DNA of 64,000 nucleotides from Flaccisagitta enflata (Eukaryota > Chaetognatha > Sagittoidea > Aphragmophora). A program made the translations under genes and the position numbers. The stretch is taken from assembly GCA_965153355.1 (NCBI GenBank), contig OZ231127.1, positions 17,670,001 through 17,734,000 on the forward strand, written 5' to 3'. Positions 23,150 to 32,258 of the stretch are shown piece by piece. The stretch's first letter is position 1. Each line of letters begins with the position of its first letter. The notes below the pieces were generated by a model that worked only from the letters and a program-made list of their open reading frames with translations, was not told the origin of the DNA and did no database searches.

Positions 23150-23402
23150 CAGACTATATATTCTTGAGTTTTCCCGGTGCAAAAATTGAGATGAGGAAGG
23201 AAATCTTAGAGAAAAGAAAAAAAAGAAATTTGAAATATAACTTTTACAGTGCCAAATATCACTTCAAATTATTAAGAGCATGATTATATTGACTATGATA
23301 ACTCATTGGTTTTGTTAGAAATGGATATATGCATGTGCGTCAACAGAAGAAAATCAAAAGGGGCCAAAAAAATCAAAAGCGACTCAAGAATATACACCCC
23401 TG
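23150..23402. mobile_element. hAT-type MITE, diverged copy
   Basis: Left end CAGACTATATATTCTTGAGT and right end complementary to CAGGGGTGTATATTCTTGAG. Flanking octamers AACAGGAA and GAACAGAA are near-identical, consistent with a decayed 8-bp duplication. The interior matches the 13,618 copy (AAATCAAAAGCGACTCAA at the right). Confidence 0.75.
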
Positions 23403-23689
23403 GAACAGAAACAATCTGCAAAATGCTACTTGTAGATGAAGTAAAGGACTACTGCCGTTGTTACCGTTACAACGACAACAACACTGGAGAACAAGGTCAT
23501 TAGACGTAAGTTGTATGCATTTGCACAAGAAGTCGGACAGACTGGCAGATAGACTCAAGTTTTCAAAATTACCTTTGATTTGTCCTTGCAGACAGGTTGG
23601 CAGGGGTATTCAACCCCCATCCACACTCAAACCCACCCCCAACACTTAAACATGATCAAAAACGCTGGTTTTCCCACGTTTGAACTTGA

Positions 23690-23842
23690 TGATCCTGGAC
23701 AGACCAACGGACTGATGGACAAAGCCTCGTATTGAGTTGTGTGTGCGCAACTAAACAGGCTTCTAAAATGATTTGCGATGGACGGTCTGATGGACCGACT
23801 GATTGAAAGTGGCTTATTGATTCGCGTAGCACGCGACTAAAT
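23690..23842 (+). repeat. Hairpin-ended dispersed repeats, two 3' halves
   Basis: One end near 23,690-23,756 (TTGAGTTGTGTGTGCGCAACT) and a second near 23,780-23,842 (GATGGACCGACTGATTG then GCGTAGCACGCGACT). Two 3' halves therefore lie in tandem. Confidence 0.75.
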
Positions 23843-24139
23843 GCGGTATATCTTTTTTTTTGCATTCAACTTTGTTATTAACCCTTAGTTCCTCAGGCCA
23901 AATGGTCGCATATGGGGCACTCTTCCCGTGTTCATAAGTGGCAGACTGTGGGTAGCTGTTGGACCTAAGTAACGACTTTTGATGTCATTTCAAAGAACAA
24001 AAACAATCATTGCAGGTAGTACATTGAACATGCCATTGGACTGATCATGTTCTCTTTGATCCAACAAGCTTCACAATGTAAGTACTACCTCTTTGACTCT
24101 GAACGATACTAATTGATAATGTTAATTGTGATACTAACT

Positions 24140-25235
24140 AATAATGTTGATTATATGCAAATTACCATTGATGATGCCGAATGGTTGCGCTGATTGATGA
24201 TACAGATTTGCGATACATACTAATGATACTGTATTATTATATGCAAATTATCCACTCTGCTGCCGCTGCTGCTGTATCAACACATTCACATTTCATACGG
24301 AATGATCATCTCCAAGGAAATCAGCTGGATTTCCTGATTGGAGATGATTTACCGTGTGAACCAATGAGCTTTTCCGCCTGAACCCAAAACTGCTAAGACA
24401 AACTGCGCCGGGAGCAGAAAGCTCCCAAAAAACTTTTAGCAACTTTTTAGCAACTTTTTAGCTTATTTTTAGCAACTTTTTAGCACAAATTTTCAGTGGG
24501 AACCGCTAAAGTTTCAGCAAGAATCTTTCTGCTAAGGTTTAGCAAGTATTTCACTGTGAAGTTTTTAGCACTTTTAAAGTACTTTAAAAATCTTCTAATA
24601 CTGGTCATGATTACTAAAAAATAAAACACTAAGCCAAAATGTAAAATTTCAGTTTGAACCTTGCTAAAATAAAATTCTTTAAAAGTTAACTAAAAAATTT
24701 TTATAGAACATATATAAAACTTTTTAGCAAAACACTTTTTAACAAAAAAAGTTGAACAGAAAATTTTAAAACAGACTTTTGCTAAAACTTTTATGAAATT
24801 TCTCATTAATAAGAATATATTTTGCCTTTTGGCAAACAAAGTTTTTTGGCAAACAAAGAAGTGCTTCTAAATCTTATTTAAAATCTTTTAGCACCTCAAA
24901 AATTTTATAAGGAACAGTCTTTGAAAGTTGCTAAAAAAGTTGCTATAGCTACAAAAGTTGCTAAAAATAATGCTAAGGGTTTTTAACTTTCCACCTCTAG
25001 CTAGATTTTATTTTAGCTCACTTTCGGGTTCACCCAAAAAATCTCATTGGTTCACGAGGTGAATCATCTCCAATCAGGAAATCCAGCTGATTTCCATGGA
25101 GATGGCTATTCCGTATGAATATTGAATAGGTATTGAAGCAGCAGCAGTGACAGCAGAGTTCTTATTTTGCATATTATTTCAGTATTACCATTCTGTATCA
25201 CCGATTTGTATAGCTAATCGGTATCGTTAACGTTT
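24140..25235. mobile_element. Foldback element with nested palindrome
   Basis: The left arm (24,150-24,380) pairs with the right arm (25,030-25,235). Shared words include TATATGCAAATTAT, the CTGCTGCTG tract, TTCATACGGAATGATCATCT and GGTTCACAC. Each arm holds a palindrome of about 45 bp, ATCATCTCCAA ... TTGGAGATGAT around AGCTG. The centre (24,420-24,990) is AT-rich with repeated GCAACTTTTTAGC and no coding frame. A third, direct partial copy of the right arm lies at 25,320-25,440. Confidence 0.8.
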
Positions 25236-25319
25236 TCACCAATCGCCACTCAGTATCACCGACAGAAAATCGTCACGCTGTGAAGTTTACTTGCGCGTTA
25301 CAAACAATTCGTCGCACTG

Positions 25320-25440
25320 CCGATGAATCTCCAATCAGGAACTCCAGCTAGCTTCCTTGGAGATGATCATTCCGTATGAAATGTGAATATGTGATTAAAT
25401 GATAGCAGCAGCAGCAGAGATGATGATTTGCATATAAGTA
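25320..25440. repeat. Extra solo arm of the 24.1-25.2 kb foldback
   Basis: Carries GAATCTCCAATCAGGAACTC, CTTGGAGATGATCATTCCG and a GCAGCAGCAGCAG tract followed by TTTGCATATAAG, in the orientation of the right arm. Confidence 0.75.
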
Positions 25441-25499
25441 GACATTTCCTTTGAGTTTAAAGTAACAATGGTTGTGCTCGGCATCAACAATTAGTAATA

Positions 25500-25735
25500 C
25501 CACTAACAACATCAGTCAGTGTCATCTGTCAGTATCATCTGTCTGTATCATTTGTCTGTATCATCTGTCTGTATCATCTGTCTGTATCATCTGTCTGTAT
25601 CATCTGTCTGTATCATCTGTTAGTATCATCTGTCAGTATCATCTGTCAGTATCATCTGTTAGTGCCATCTGTTAGTGCCATCTGTTAGTGCCATCTGTCA
25701 GTACCAGCAGTCAACATCATCATTCGGCACCATCA
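25500..25735. repeat. 13-bp minisatellite TATCATCTGTCTG
   Basis: About 17 copies of TATCATCTGTCTG/TATCATCTGTCAG, the reverse complement type of the arrays at 378 and 18,255. The downstream end decays to GTGCCATCTGTTA. The local open frame (HLSVSSVCIICLY) is a repeat translation. Confidence 0.93.
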
Positions 25736-25824
25736 GTCGATGAGGCTGTATTGAGACTGAGAACATGGTCAGTCAAGTGAAATGTGATATGTACTACCTT
25801 TAAAGACTTGTTTTTATCACTGTT

Positions 25825-25900
25825 GACGTTCTCGGTCAAAGAGGACATTCTGATCTCAGTCAAAGAGGACGTTCTCAGTCAAAGAGGACGTTCTCAGTCA
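25825..25900. repeat. 19-bp tandem repeat
   Basis: About four copies of TTCTCAGTCAAAGAGGACG. GTCAAAGAG echoes the block attached to the 13-bp arrays at 450 and 18,390. Confidence 0.85.
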
Positions 25901-26079
25901 GACGCATGATCCATGGGGAAGTTCCTCAATTGCACCAGTGCTTTGAATGCTGTTGGCTTAACAATACTTCAGCAGTAGGAGCAGCTTGGAGGATTGCATC
26001 ACATGAAAGGAAAAATAAAACAGGAGAATCAAGCATAAGACACCGGCAAGATAGAGAGGCAAATACGCAAGGGCCAAAG

Positions 26080-27055
26080 GCCCCAGCCCTCAACCATAGA
26101 TAGAGGCAGGGGCAGATGCTGAACAGAAGAAATACATAACCAGAAAGAAATCTATTATCTCTCTGTCCTTATTTTTCTCTCAGACGTGTGAATGGGAAAT
26201 CCCCTGAGGCCTCAATGGCATCTTAATGTAGCCACAGAGTGGCATTTGTAGCTCATGAATGATTCAAAACATCCCAATGAAATCATATGGAAAGCTTACC
26301 TGATGCTTAGATGACGATGAATGGCCGCGAAAGAGAAGACCTTAGCTGTAGCTGCTGCTACTGAAGCTACATCATAGCAGCCGTCATCATAGTCTGCCAG
26401 CTGGAGCAAATACCTTGGCGAGTTCAGGCAGCGACAATTGCAGATCCAAATATGGTAATTGCTATTCCCATACCCTTGCCGACAGTAAAAGCAGTGTGTC
26501 AAATGGCATCACTTGAAAGAAAAAAACAGGGAGAGCAAGTATGAGTAAAAAATAACCACAAATAAGAAGCAACTTTAAAGCCAAAGTCCTCCTGCCTCAC
26601 CCATGATGGAGACATAGACAGATGTTTGACTTTGAGGGAATGAAAGACACAGTTCCAATAAAAGTTATTTTCACTCTTGAGACTCCTAGACATGAGGTTG
26701 GGAAATCCTACTTGACTGCAATGGTATCTCAATGTAGTCATAAAAGGGCATTTGATTCAAGAAAATTCACTGAAATTATACAAAAAGGTTACCTGAAGAC
26801 AAAATGGCTGCAAGACAAATGGCCCGCAGTTAAAGCTGCCGTTGTTGCTGTTGAAGCTGCATAACAGCATCTGTTGGCATAGAATTGGCTTACCAGGCAA
26901 CACCTTAGCGAATACCGGCGGTGACAATCATGGTAATACAAAGACTTGTGGCAATTCTTGTATTGGTCCTGATGAGATTTGTTGTCGCAAGATTAGCTTT
27001 AGTCTGGTGATAGCATTCTGGGCAAACATGAGCAAGTTAAGTATGTTTTAGCAGT
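26080..27055 (-). repeat. Repeated donor-side segments, copies 2 and 3
   Basis: Two direct copies, 26,080-26,510 and 26,580-27,050, lie in the orientation opposite to 20,830-21,090. On the minus strand each has an open stretch up to a CATCAG-GTAAGC or CTTCAG-GTAACC junction, then a conserved intron-like tail. The copy 2 frame is open for 68 codons (26,296-26,502). Stops differ between copies. Together with copy 1 this is either a repeat family containing splice-like junctions or fragments of a duplicated gene. Confidence 0.6.
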
Positions 27056-27149
27056 TATTATCGCTAGTGTTAATGTCCAGAAGCGTTAATACTGTTTAGT
27101 GCCTTGGACTGCTGATGTGACCATCAATTCAATTGTCTGGAAATTGTTC

Positions 27150-27975
27150 ATGACCGGGGTCCTCTGTCATGACGAGGGTTCTTCATCATAGGGTCCTCCC
27201 ATCATGACAAGGGTCCTCCCGTCATGACAAGGGTCCTCCCGTCATGACAAGGGGTCCTCCCGTCATAAAGAGGTCCCCGTCATGACAGGGTCTCCGCGTC
27301 ATGAAGCAGGGTCTCCACGTCATGACAAGGAGTCTCCGCGTCGCGACAGAGGTCATCCCCGTCATGACAAGGGTCCTCCGTCATGACAAAAGGGTCCTCC
27401 ACGTCATGACAAAGGTCTCACGTCGCGACAAAAGGGTCTCCCACGTCATGACAAAAATTCCTTCGTCGTGACAAGGAGTCTCCCGTCGTGACAGAGGTCA
27501 GCTATCAGTGGTAAAGGGGATTCCTCCGTCACTGACAAGAGGTCCTCCTGTCATGACAGGGAGTCCTCCCCACCATCATGACAAGGTCCTCCCATCATGA
27601 CAAAGAAGTCTCCGTCATGACAGAGGTCTCCCGTCATGACAAGAGGTCTCGTCATGACAGAGGTCCTCCTGGAATGTGACAAGGGTCACTTCTGTCACTC
27701 AACAAAGGTCCTCCCGTGAATGACAAGGGTCCTCCCGTGAATGACAAGGGTCACTCCGTGAATGACAGGTCCTCCGTCAATAACGAGGTCCTCCGTCGCG
27801 ACGGTCCTTCTGTCATGACGAAGATCACTCCGTCAATGACGAGGTCTCCCGTGAATGACAAAGGTCCTCCGTGAATGACAAAAGTCCTCCCGTGGGCCAG
27901 AGCAGGGTCCCTCGTGAATGACATGAGGTCATTTCCGTCATGACAAGGGTCCTCCCGTCATGACAAGGGTCCTCC
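27150..27975. repeat. 20-bp minisatellite, reversed
   Basis: About 40 copies of GGGTCCTCCCGTCATGACAA, the reverse complement of the 5,885-6,712 array. The edges are regular; the middle (27,270-27,920) is irregular, with one- to four-base changes in almost every unit. Confidence 0.92.
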
Positions 27976-28299
27976 AGCTACCAGCATGGGAACACTTACA
28001 GCAAGCGAGACAAGCCAACAAAAGCGAACATGGTAATTAATCGTGCCCCGACCAATACTCGATGACCTTTCTCAGCTGATGCTTTACCAAGATGGTGATT
28101 GATCAGCAAAACCACTATTTGTAAATTATAATCAAAGCAACCAAAAACAAATAAGGCCTTAGAGCGTGCTAAATCGTGCATGATTAACGCAACCTGATCC
28201 ATCACTACTGTTGAACCCTAGCTCTAATGGCACCAACTTATTTCCCTATGTTGCCTGTTGCAAAAACAAGACTGATTCTCAAATGCAAGTCTGCGTGTA

Positions 28300-28470
28300 G
28301 TGGGCAGGAGCATTTGAGGTCCTTAGCCATTTTGGGCAGAGCAGTCTGGAGTCAAAGATATAAAATCATAAAAAAAATGTGTGACCATGATCAACAGAGC
28401 TTGAAAGCCAGCACCTCAAACCAGCAATGCGACGGACAAAATGGTTGGCAAGTCGTGTGACTAAAAAATA
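28300..28470 (+). repeat. Hairpin-ended dispersed repeat, diverged
   Basis: GTGGGCAGGAGCATTTGAGG, a GCAATGCGACGGACAAAATG tract and AAGTCGTGTGACTAAAAAA. It is followed by the TTGATCCCTTAAAATCCG motif that commonly trails this family. Confidence 0.7.
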
Positions 28471-29035
28471 TTGATCCCTTAAAATCCGATAGAGCGGATT
28501 TAGTTGTTGTGAACCTGAAGTATGCAGTTAATGCTCTGGGTTTAAAATCAGGTCTTTATGTCGTCTGGCAGCTAGACTGCAGTGAGTGTGTGTGAAGCCT
28601 CAAGGAATGATACGTGGACTTGCGCTTTTTATCATTTTTTGTTGTGTGCTATGTGACTCTACACCCCGCTTTGTCTGGTCCGTCTATCGGTCTATCCATC
28701 CGTTCATTGGTCCATCACACTATTTTTTGTTTTTTTTTTGTGGTCTTTGGCCTCACTGCTCATGCCCAAATGATCAAGCCCCTGCCCACCCTCATGCGAC
28801 TGGGGTAGCCCTGTTTCCGGCCATGTTTTTATAGGCAAGTTCCTCTAACTGCCAGAAACATTCTCTGAAATTTTCAAGGACTTTGCAACAGGCGTTTGCG
28901 ATCGAGAGCGTTTTTAAGATTCGGGTACCTTGCCGCCGCCGGCGTCGTCGTCTTGATACCATTACAGGATGTTTCAGGGTCGTCAGGGTCACTGAGGGTA
29001 TGTGCGCGTTGTACTCACGCAGGTCGACTTTCGTG

Positions 29036-29270
29036 TCAAGTTAGAAAACGGCATCTTAAACATTTTTTGATTGATTTTTTGATTGAGTCGACTTCGAAGC
29101 TGAAAGTACCTGACAGCTTTTGGCGGTGATCTGGGCGATTGGTTGAGTCGTTGGCGCGTGGTGGTTGTTGTGATGAACTTTTTGACACCTTGTTACAGAC
29201 TTGGGATGCAGAACTTTGGCGAAGGATTGATGCAGTCAACGGTTTCATGAAAATTTGTTGGGCAGTCGCC
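29036..29270 (+). pseudogene. Second copy of the death-fold-like fragment, broken
   Basis: The plus strand encodes the same peptide start as 2,029-2,232 (STSKLKVPDSFWR), but a stop follows at once and the rest needs a frame change. Two independently disrupted copies fit a gene fragment moved with the duplicated segment rather than an active gene. Confidence 0.4.
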
Positions 29271-29654
29271 GTTGGTGCGAACATGCAATGTTGAACTGAG
29301 ATAGGGAAAACAAGAGATACAAGTAACACGGGTTACAAAATTGTCGCGTAATGGTGGGCAGGGACGTCTCACCCTCAATACCCCCCTCCCCCGCCCACCC
29401 TCTCAAAAAACATCCAAAATATTTGTATTTTCCACTTTTTTTTACACGTGGTCAAGGACGGACCGACGGAAGGACAAAGCCTCTTAGTCGCTAGTCCGCG
29501 ACTAAAAATAACCATTTAAGAAACATTAAAGTTTTAGCATCACAAGAACATTAACAATATTAATTGAACACCCTTCAATACTAATGTTAAAACAGATACA
29601 AATTTTTAATTTCCTTTGATGGCAAAAACAGCACTCTACCTATAACAAAAAAAT

Positions 29655-29815
29655 GCAGGATACACGGCTACCCCAGTTGCGTGTGGGTGGGCAGGGACCA
29701 TATATGAGGTCATCAGGAGCAGTACAGTCAAAGAAAAAAAAAGTAAAGTGTGACCAACCAACCAACCGATGGACAAAGCGGGGTGTAGAGTCGCGTAGCA
29801 CGCGACTAAAAATCA
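29655..29815 (+). repeat. Hairpin-ended dispersed repeat, full length
   Basis: GGATACACGGCTACCCCAG, GTGTGGGTGGGCAGGGACC, ATGAGGTCATCAGGAGCAG, an A-rich middle, CCAACCAACCAACCGATGG, and the perfect hairpin AGTCGCGTAGCACGCGACT-AAAAAT. A clear reference copy. Confidence 0.92.
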
Positions 29816-29841
29816 TTGGTCCTTTGAATTCAGTGATTTTA

Positions 29842-30442
29842 TTAATTTGTCTGTAATCTGCTGTTTTGAATTGTAGTCATTTTTGAGTAGTGCACGGCTT
29901 CTGACTCACTCCGTCGAGGTATCGGTGGTCCATGCTCAGTACCATCTTTCATTGACTCAAATGTTTTATAAGAAGACTGTATGCAGAACATCATGCATAG
30001 ACAGGCAAAAAAAACATCCCAGAACATGCTGAGCCTTAGGTCTGAAGAGATAAAAAATAAATTTTTAAAAAAAGAGTTAAGTGAATGAAAACTTTGGAAT
30101 GATGGATATTTTGACAATGCTTTACAAAATGACCAGAATTCATGATTTATTAGTCTTAACCTTATATTTTTTTATATTTAATGAAAATATTTTTTTTCTA
30201 CAATTGTTTAAAAAACGATCTTTATTAATAGCATAGATATATGATTAAGGGTAAAGCACCATTTAAAAATAAGAATATATTAAGAATAATGCGAGTTTCA
30301 AAAAAAGCTGAAAATAAACATGGGCTGACTTTAAAAATTCGTGTTCTTTTAAAATGCATTATTTTACAACATCCTCATAGATTGCTTGCTTCACCTGCGA
30401 CTCCTGTGTTGAAGCTAGCTTCGAATCAGGATGAGTTTCCTT
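29842..30442 (-). CDS. Candidate 3' exons of a tyrosine-rich receptor-like tail
   Basis: Two minus-strand segments join in phase 0. A 75-bp exon (30,368-30,442) lies between CCTACCAG and GTAAAATA and reads KETHPDSKLASTQESQVKQA-IYEDV. The terminal exon (29,842-29,976), after CTGCATACAG, reads SSYKTFESMKDGTEHGPPIP, then RRSESEAVHYSKM, and stops. The joined tail is hydrophilic with three spaced tyrosines (IYEDV, SYKTF, VHYSKM) and a PPIPRR motif, as in signalling cytoplasmic tails. An alternative acceptor at 30,042 (TATCTCTTCAG) would prepend a hydrophobic stretch, MFWDVFFACLCMMFCIQ, that looks membrane-spanning. AATAAA overlaps the stop. Upstream exons are not found, so the gene identity is unknown. 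Confidence 0.4.
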
Positions 30443-30733
30443 CTGGTAGGACATGATTCATCTGGTTTTCCTCACATGTGTCGTCGTTGTTAACGTCACG
30501 CCGTGGTCGTCGCTTTATCATCATCAATAATATGGCGTCATTGCCGTCGTCGCGGTCGTCATCATTAAAGCACGGCAAAAGGTGGCGGCAATACTCGTTC
30601 AAACACGCAGCAGGTCGACTTTCCCCTTATCTCCGATGGGTACTAAACTCATGAAAGGAACAACTTTTTCAATGCATATTAAATAGAATGTCCTTGTAAA
30701 TCATGTGCCAATCATGAATCTCCATTACTGTAA

Positions 30734-30843
30734 TTAACGGAGGTCTGAAGATATCATTAACTCTGGCGCCAAGTCTTTGATAGCGTCGGAGAAAAGATAA
30801 TCGTCGATGTCAACATATTTAATACCAAGGTCATCAATCTCAA
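30734..30843 (-). CDS. Candidate terminal exon, acidic tail
   Basis: On the minus strand a strong acceptor (a run of T then CAG) at 30,844-30,846 opens a 110-bp frame ending in TAA at 30,734. It reads EIDDLGIKYVDIDDYLFSDA and then IKDLAPELMISSDLR. It is acidic, non-repetitive and protein-like. Family unknown. It carries its own stop, so it cannot be an internal exon of the 29.8-30.4 kb candidate unless alternatively spliced. Upstream exons would lie to the right and were not found. Confidence 0.4.
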
Positions 30844-30846
30844 CTG

Positions 30847-31354
30847 AAAAAAAAAGTATTGTTTGTGCTCAATAGTTTATTTTCATGATGCAGAATAAAT
30901 TTTATTTCTTTATTGAGATTTAGACGTTTTTTGTGTCAAAATTTCATTGGTCTAGGTTGAATAGTTTGTCTGCAGCCTCAATTTGAAGTAATTTTGGTAT
31001 TTACAGCTGAAGAGAAATCAAAACATTGCTGACAAGAATGTCTCTCTTTAAAATGCTCTCATTACTAAAGCGTTAGGGCTAAAAATGCCAGATTGGTCTC
31101 AAATGAAAGATAATTTGATATAGTTTTTCAAATTTCCTTTGGTTGGTAAATGAATTGGCATTTAAAGTAAGTTTGACTGGTGCAACTCATAGCAGGATCA
31201 TCACTACTTTTATCCCAATATTCATTTCAGAAGTGACATTATTATACACAAGTGGCCCGATTTGCCCCTGGCCCGATTTGCCCCCCCCCCAAGAGACAAG
31301 AAGATACATGAAGAGAAATGAAGAGAAAACCTTAAAAATTGCGTTTTAAAAATT
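30847..31354. other. AT-rich interval, no gene seen
   Basis: No supported exon. A short duplicated GGCCCGATTTGCCCC motif precedes a C tract near 31,255-31,290. Confidence 0.5.
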
Positions 31355-31422
31355 TCGCGTTACGGACACTCAGACCTACCAAGGCACAGACCCTCTTACA
31401 GAGATGCGAGGACGCATCTAAA
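31355..31422 (+). repeat. Hairpin-ended repeat, variant stem
   Basis: GCGTTACGGACACTCAGACC leads to AGATGCG-AGGA-CGCATCT and AAAAAG. The stem differs from the usual AGTCGCG/CGCGACT but remains fully paired. Confidence 0.8.
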
Positions 31423-31467
31423 AAGAAAAAATTAAAAATTTTTCGCAATCAGTTATGGTCACCTTAG

Positions 31468-31632
31468 ATTGTCCGATGTCTGAAAAAAAAAAGTAGGTGA
31501 CCCATTTTCCCCCCAGTGGGTGGCCTATTTTACCCCACCGTATTCTAACTGTTCGATGTCTTTAAAAAAAGTGGGTGACCCATTTTACCTCCAGTTTGTG
31601 GCCAATTTTACCCCACCGTAACCTAACTGTTG
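31468..31632. repeat. Two tandem copies of an 80-bp unit
   Basis: Units share TCGATGTCT, an A run, GTGGGTGACCCATTTT, then ATTTTACCCCACCGTA. The second copy ends about 30 bp before the next candidate exon. Confidence 0.85.
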
Positions 31633-31663
31633 GCAGTGTTCGCTCTTCCGCCTGCTTTATTAG

Positions 31664-31829
31664 ATTCGATTCGAATTCGGTGTTGACATCTGCCGATGGA
31701 TATCCTTCCATTCAATTGACTGGCATCGACGCCTCCACCGGAAATGTCATCAGCACTCACGCCATTCAAATCGACGCCAGTCTCCTTCAACAGATACTTC
31801 AAGCGCAAACTCAAAATAACACTTCTTAG
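31664..31829 (+). CDS. Candidate terminal exon, unassigned
   Basis: A pyrimidine-rich acceptor (CCTGCTTTATTAG) at 31,651-31,663 opens a frame to TAG at 31,829. It encodes FDSNSVLTSADGYPSIQLTG, IDASTGNVISTHAIQIDASL and LQQILQAQTQNNTS. The composition, rich in Gln, Ser, Thr and Ile, resembles the unstructured C-terminal ends of transcription regulators, but no family is assignable. No upstream plus-strand exon is visible nearby, and it ends 430 bp before the NOSIP start. An upstream exon beyond the repeats, or an isolated gene fragment, are both possible. Confidence 0.4.
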
Positions 31830-32258
31830 TGCCTAGCTTAAGATGTACGCCGTTTAGCCGTCCTGCTTTCCGTAGCATAGTGCATAGAGTTACACGCAGT
31901 GGGCTCGCGCATGCGTTTCAAAGACGTGATGACGCGGTGGTGTTTCATGCTGGTAGCAATCTTGTTGAATTGGCCAGCATTGCCGAGCTGTGGTTTTTTG
32001 TTACCGTATATCCTCAAAATCCTGGTCCCCCAAACATCAATTTTACGTACTCCCAAATTCCAGATTAACACCAATTTTAATGAATCAAGTTTATATCAAT
32101 TTTTGCACCCTCGTTGCCCATAAATTGTTTGATCATATTCTCGCATTTGTTTCACGGGTTTGTTACTTGTTCTCTTTCATTTTAGCTCCCGAAAGATAAG
32201 AATTGTTCTTGAAAAAAGAAATACTTATATCTTCCTTAAAAAAGATATATATAACGTC
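31830..32258 (+). promoter_or_regulatory. Upstream region and presumed 5' UTR of NOSIP
   Basis: No TATA box is clear. The last 60 bp are A/T-rich (AAAAGATATATATAACGTC immediately before ATG). Short frames on both strands have no features. Presence of the promoter here is inferred only from position. Confidence 0.35.

Larger units (their letters stand above)
28440..29830. repeat. Inverted duplication, right arm (mate 1,245-2,870)
   Basis: Reverse-complement match to the left arm across hairpin repeats (28,640-28,830 reversed, 29,455-29,510 and 29,655-29,815 forward), the TGCAACAGGCGTTTGCGATC segment, the death-fold-like fragment and the AT-rich spacer. Differences include a lost stretch near 29,250 (ACTGCCCAAC versus ACTGCCCAAAAAATTT context) and many substitutions. 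Confidence 0.85.

Noticed and set aside
24420-24990. AT-rich GCAACTTTTTAGC region as a matrix attachment site or promoter
   Set aside because: It is simply the centre of a foldback element. Nothing beyond composition supports a regulatory role.
29838-29843. AATAAA poly(A) signal on the minus strand at the candidate tail exon
   Set aside because: It overlaps the stop codon, too close for a normal 3' end, and AATAAA is frequent by chance in AT-rich DNA. Not used as support.
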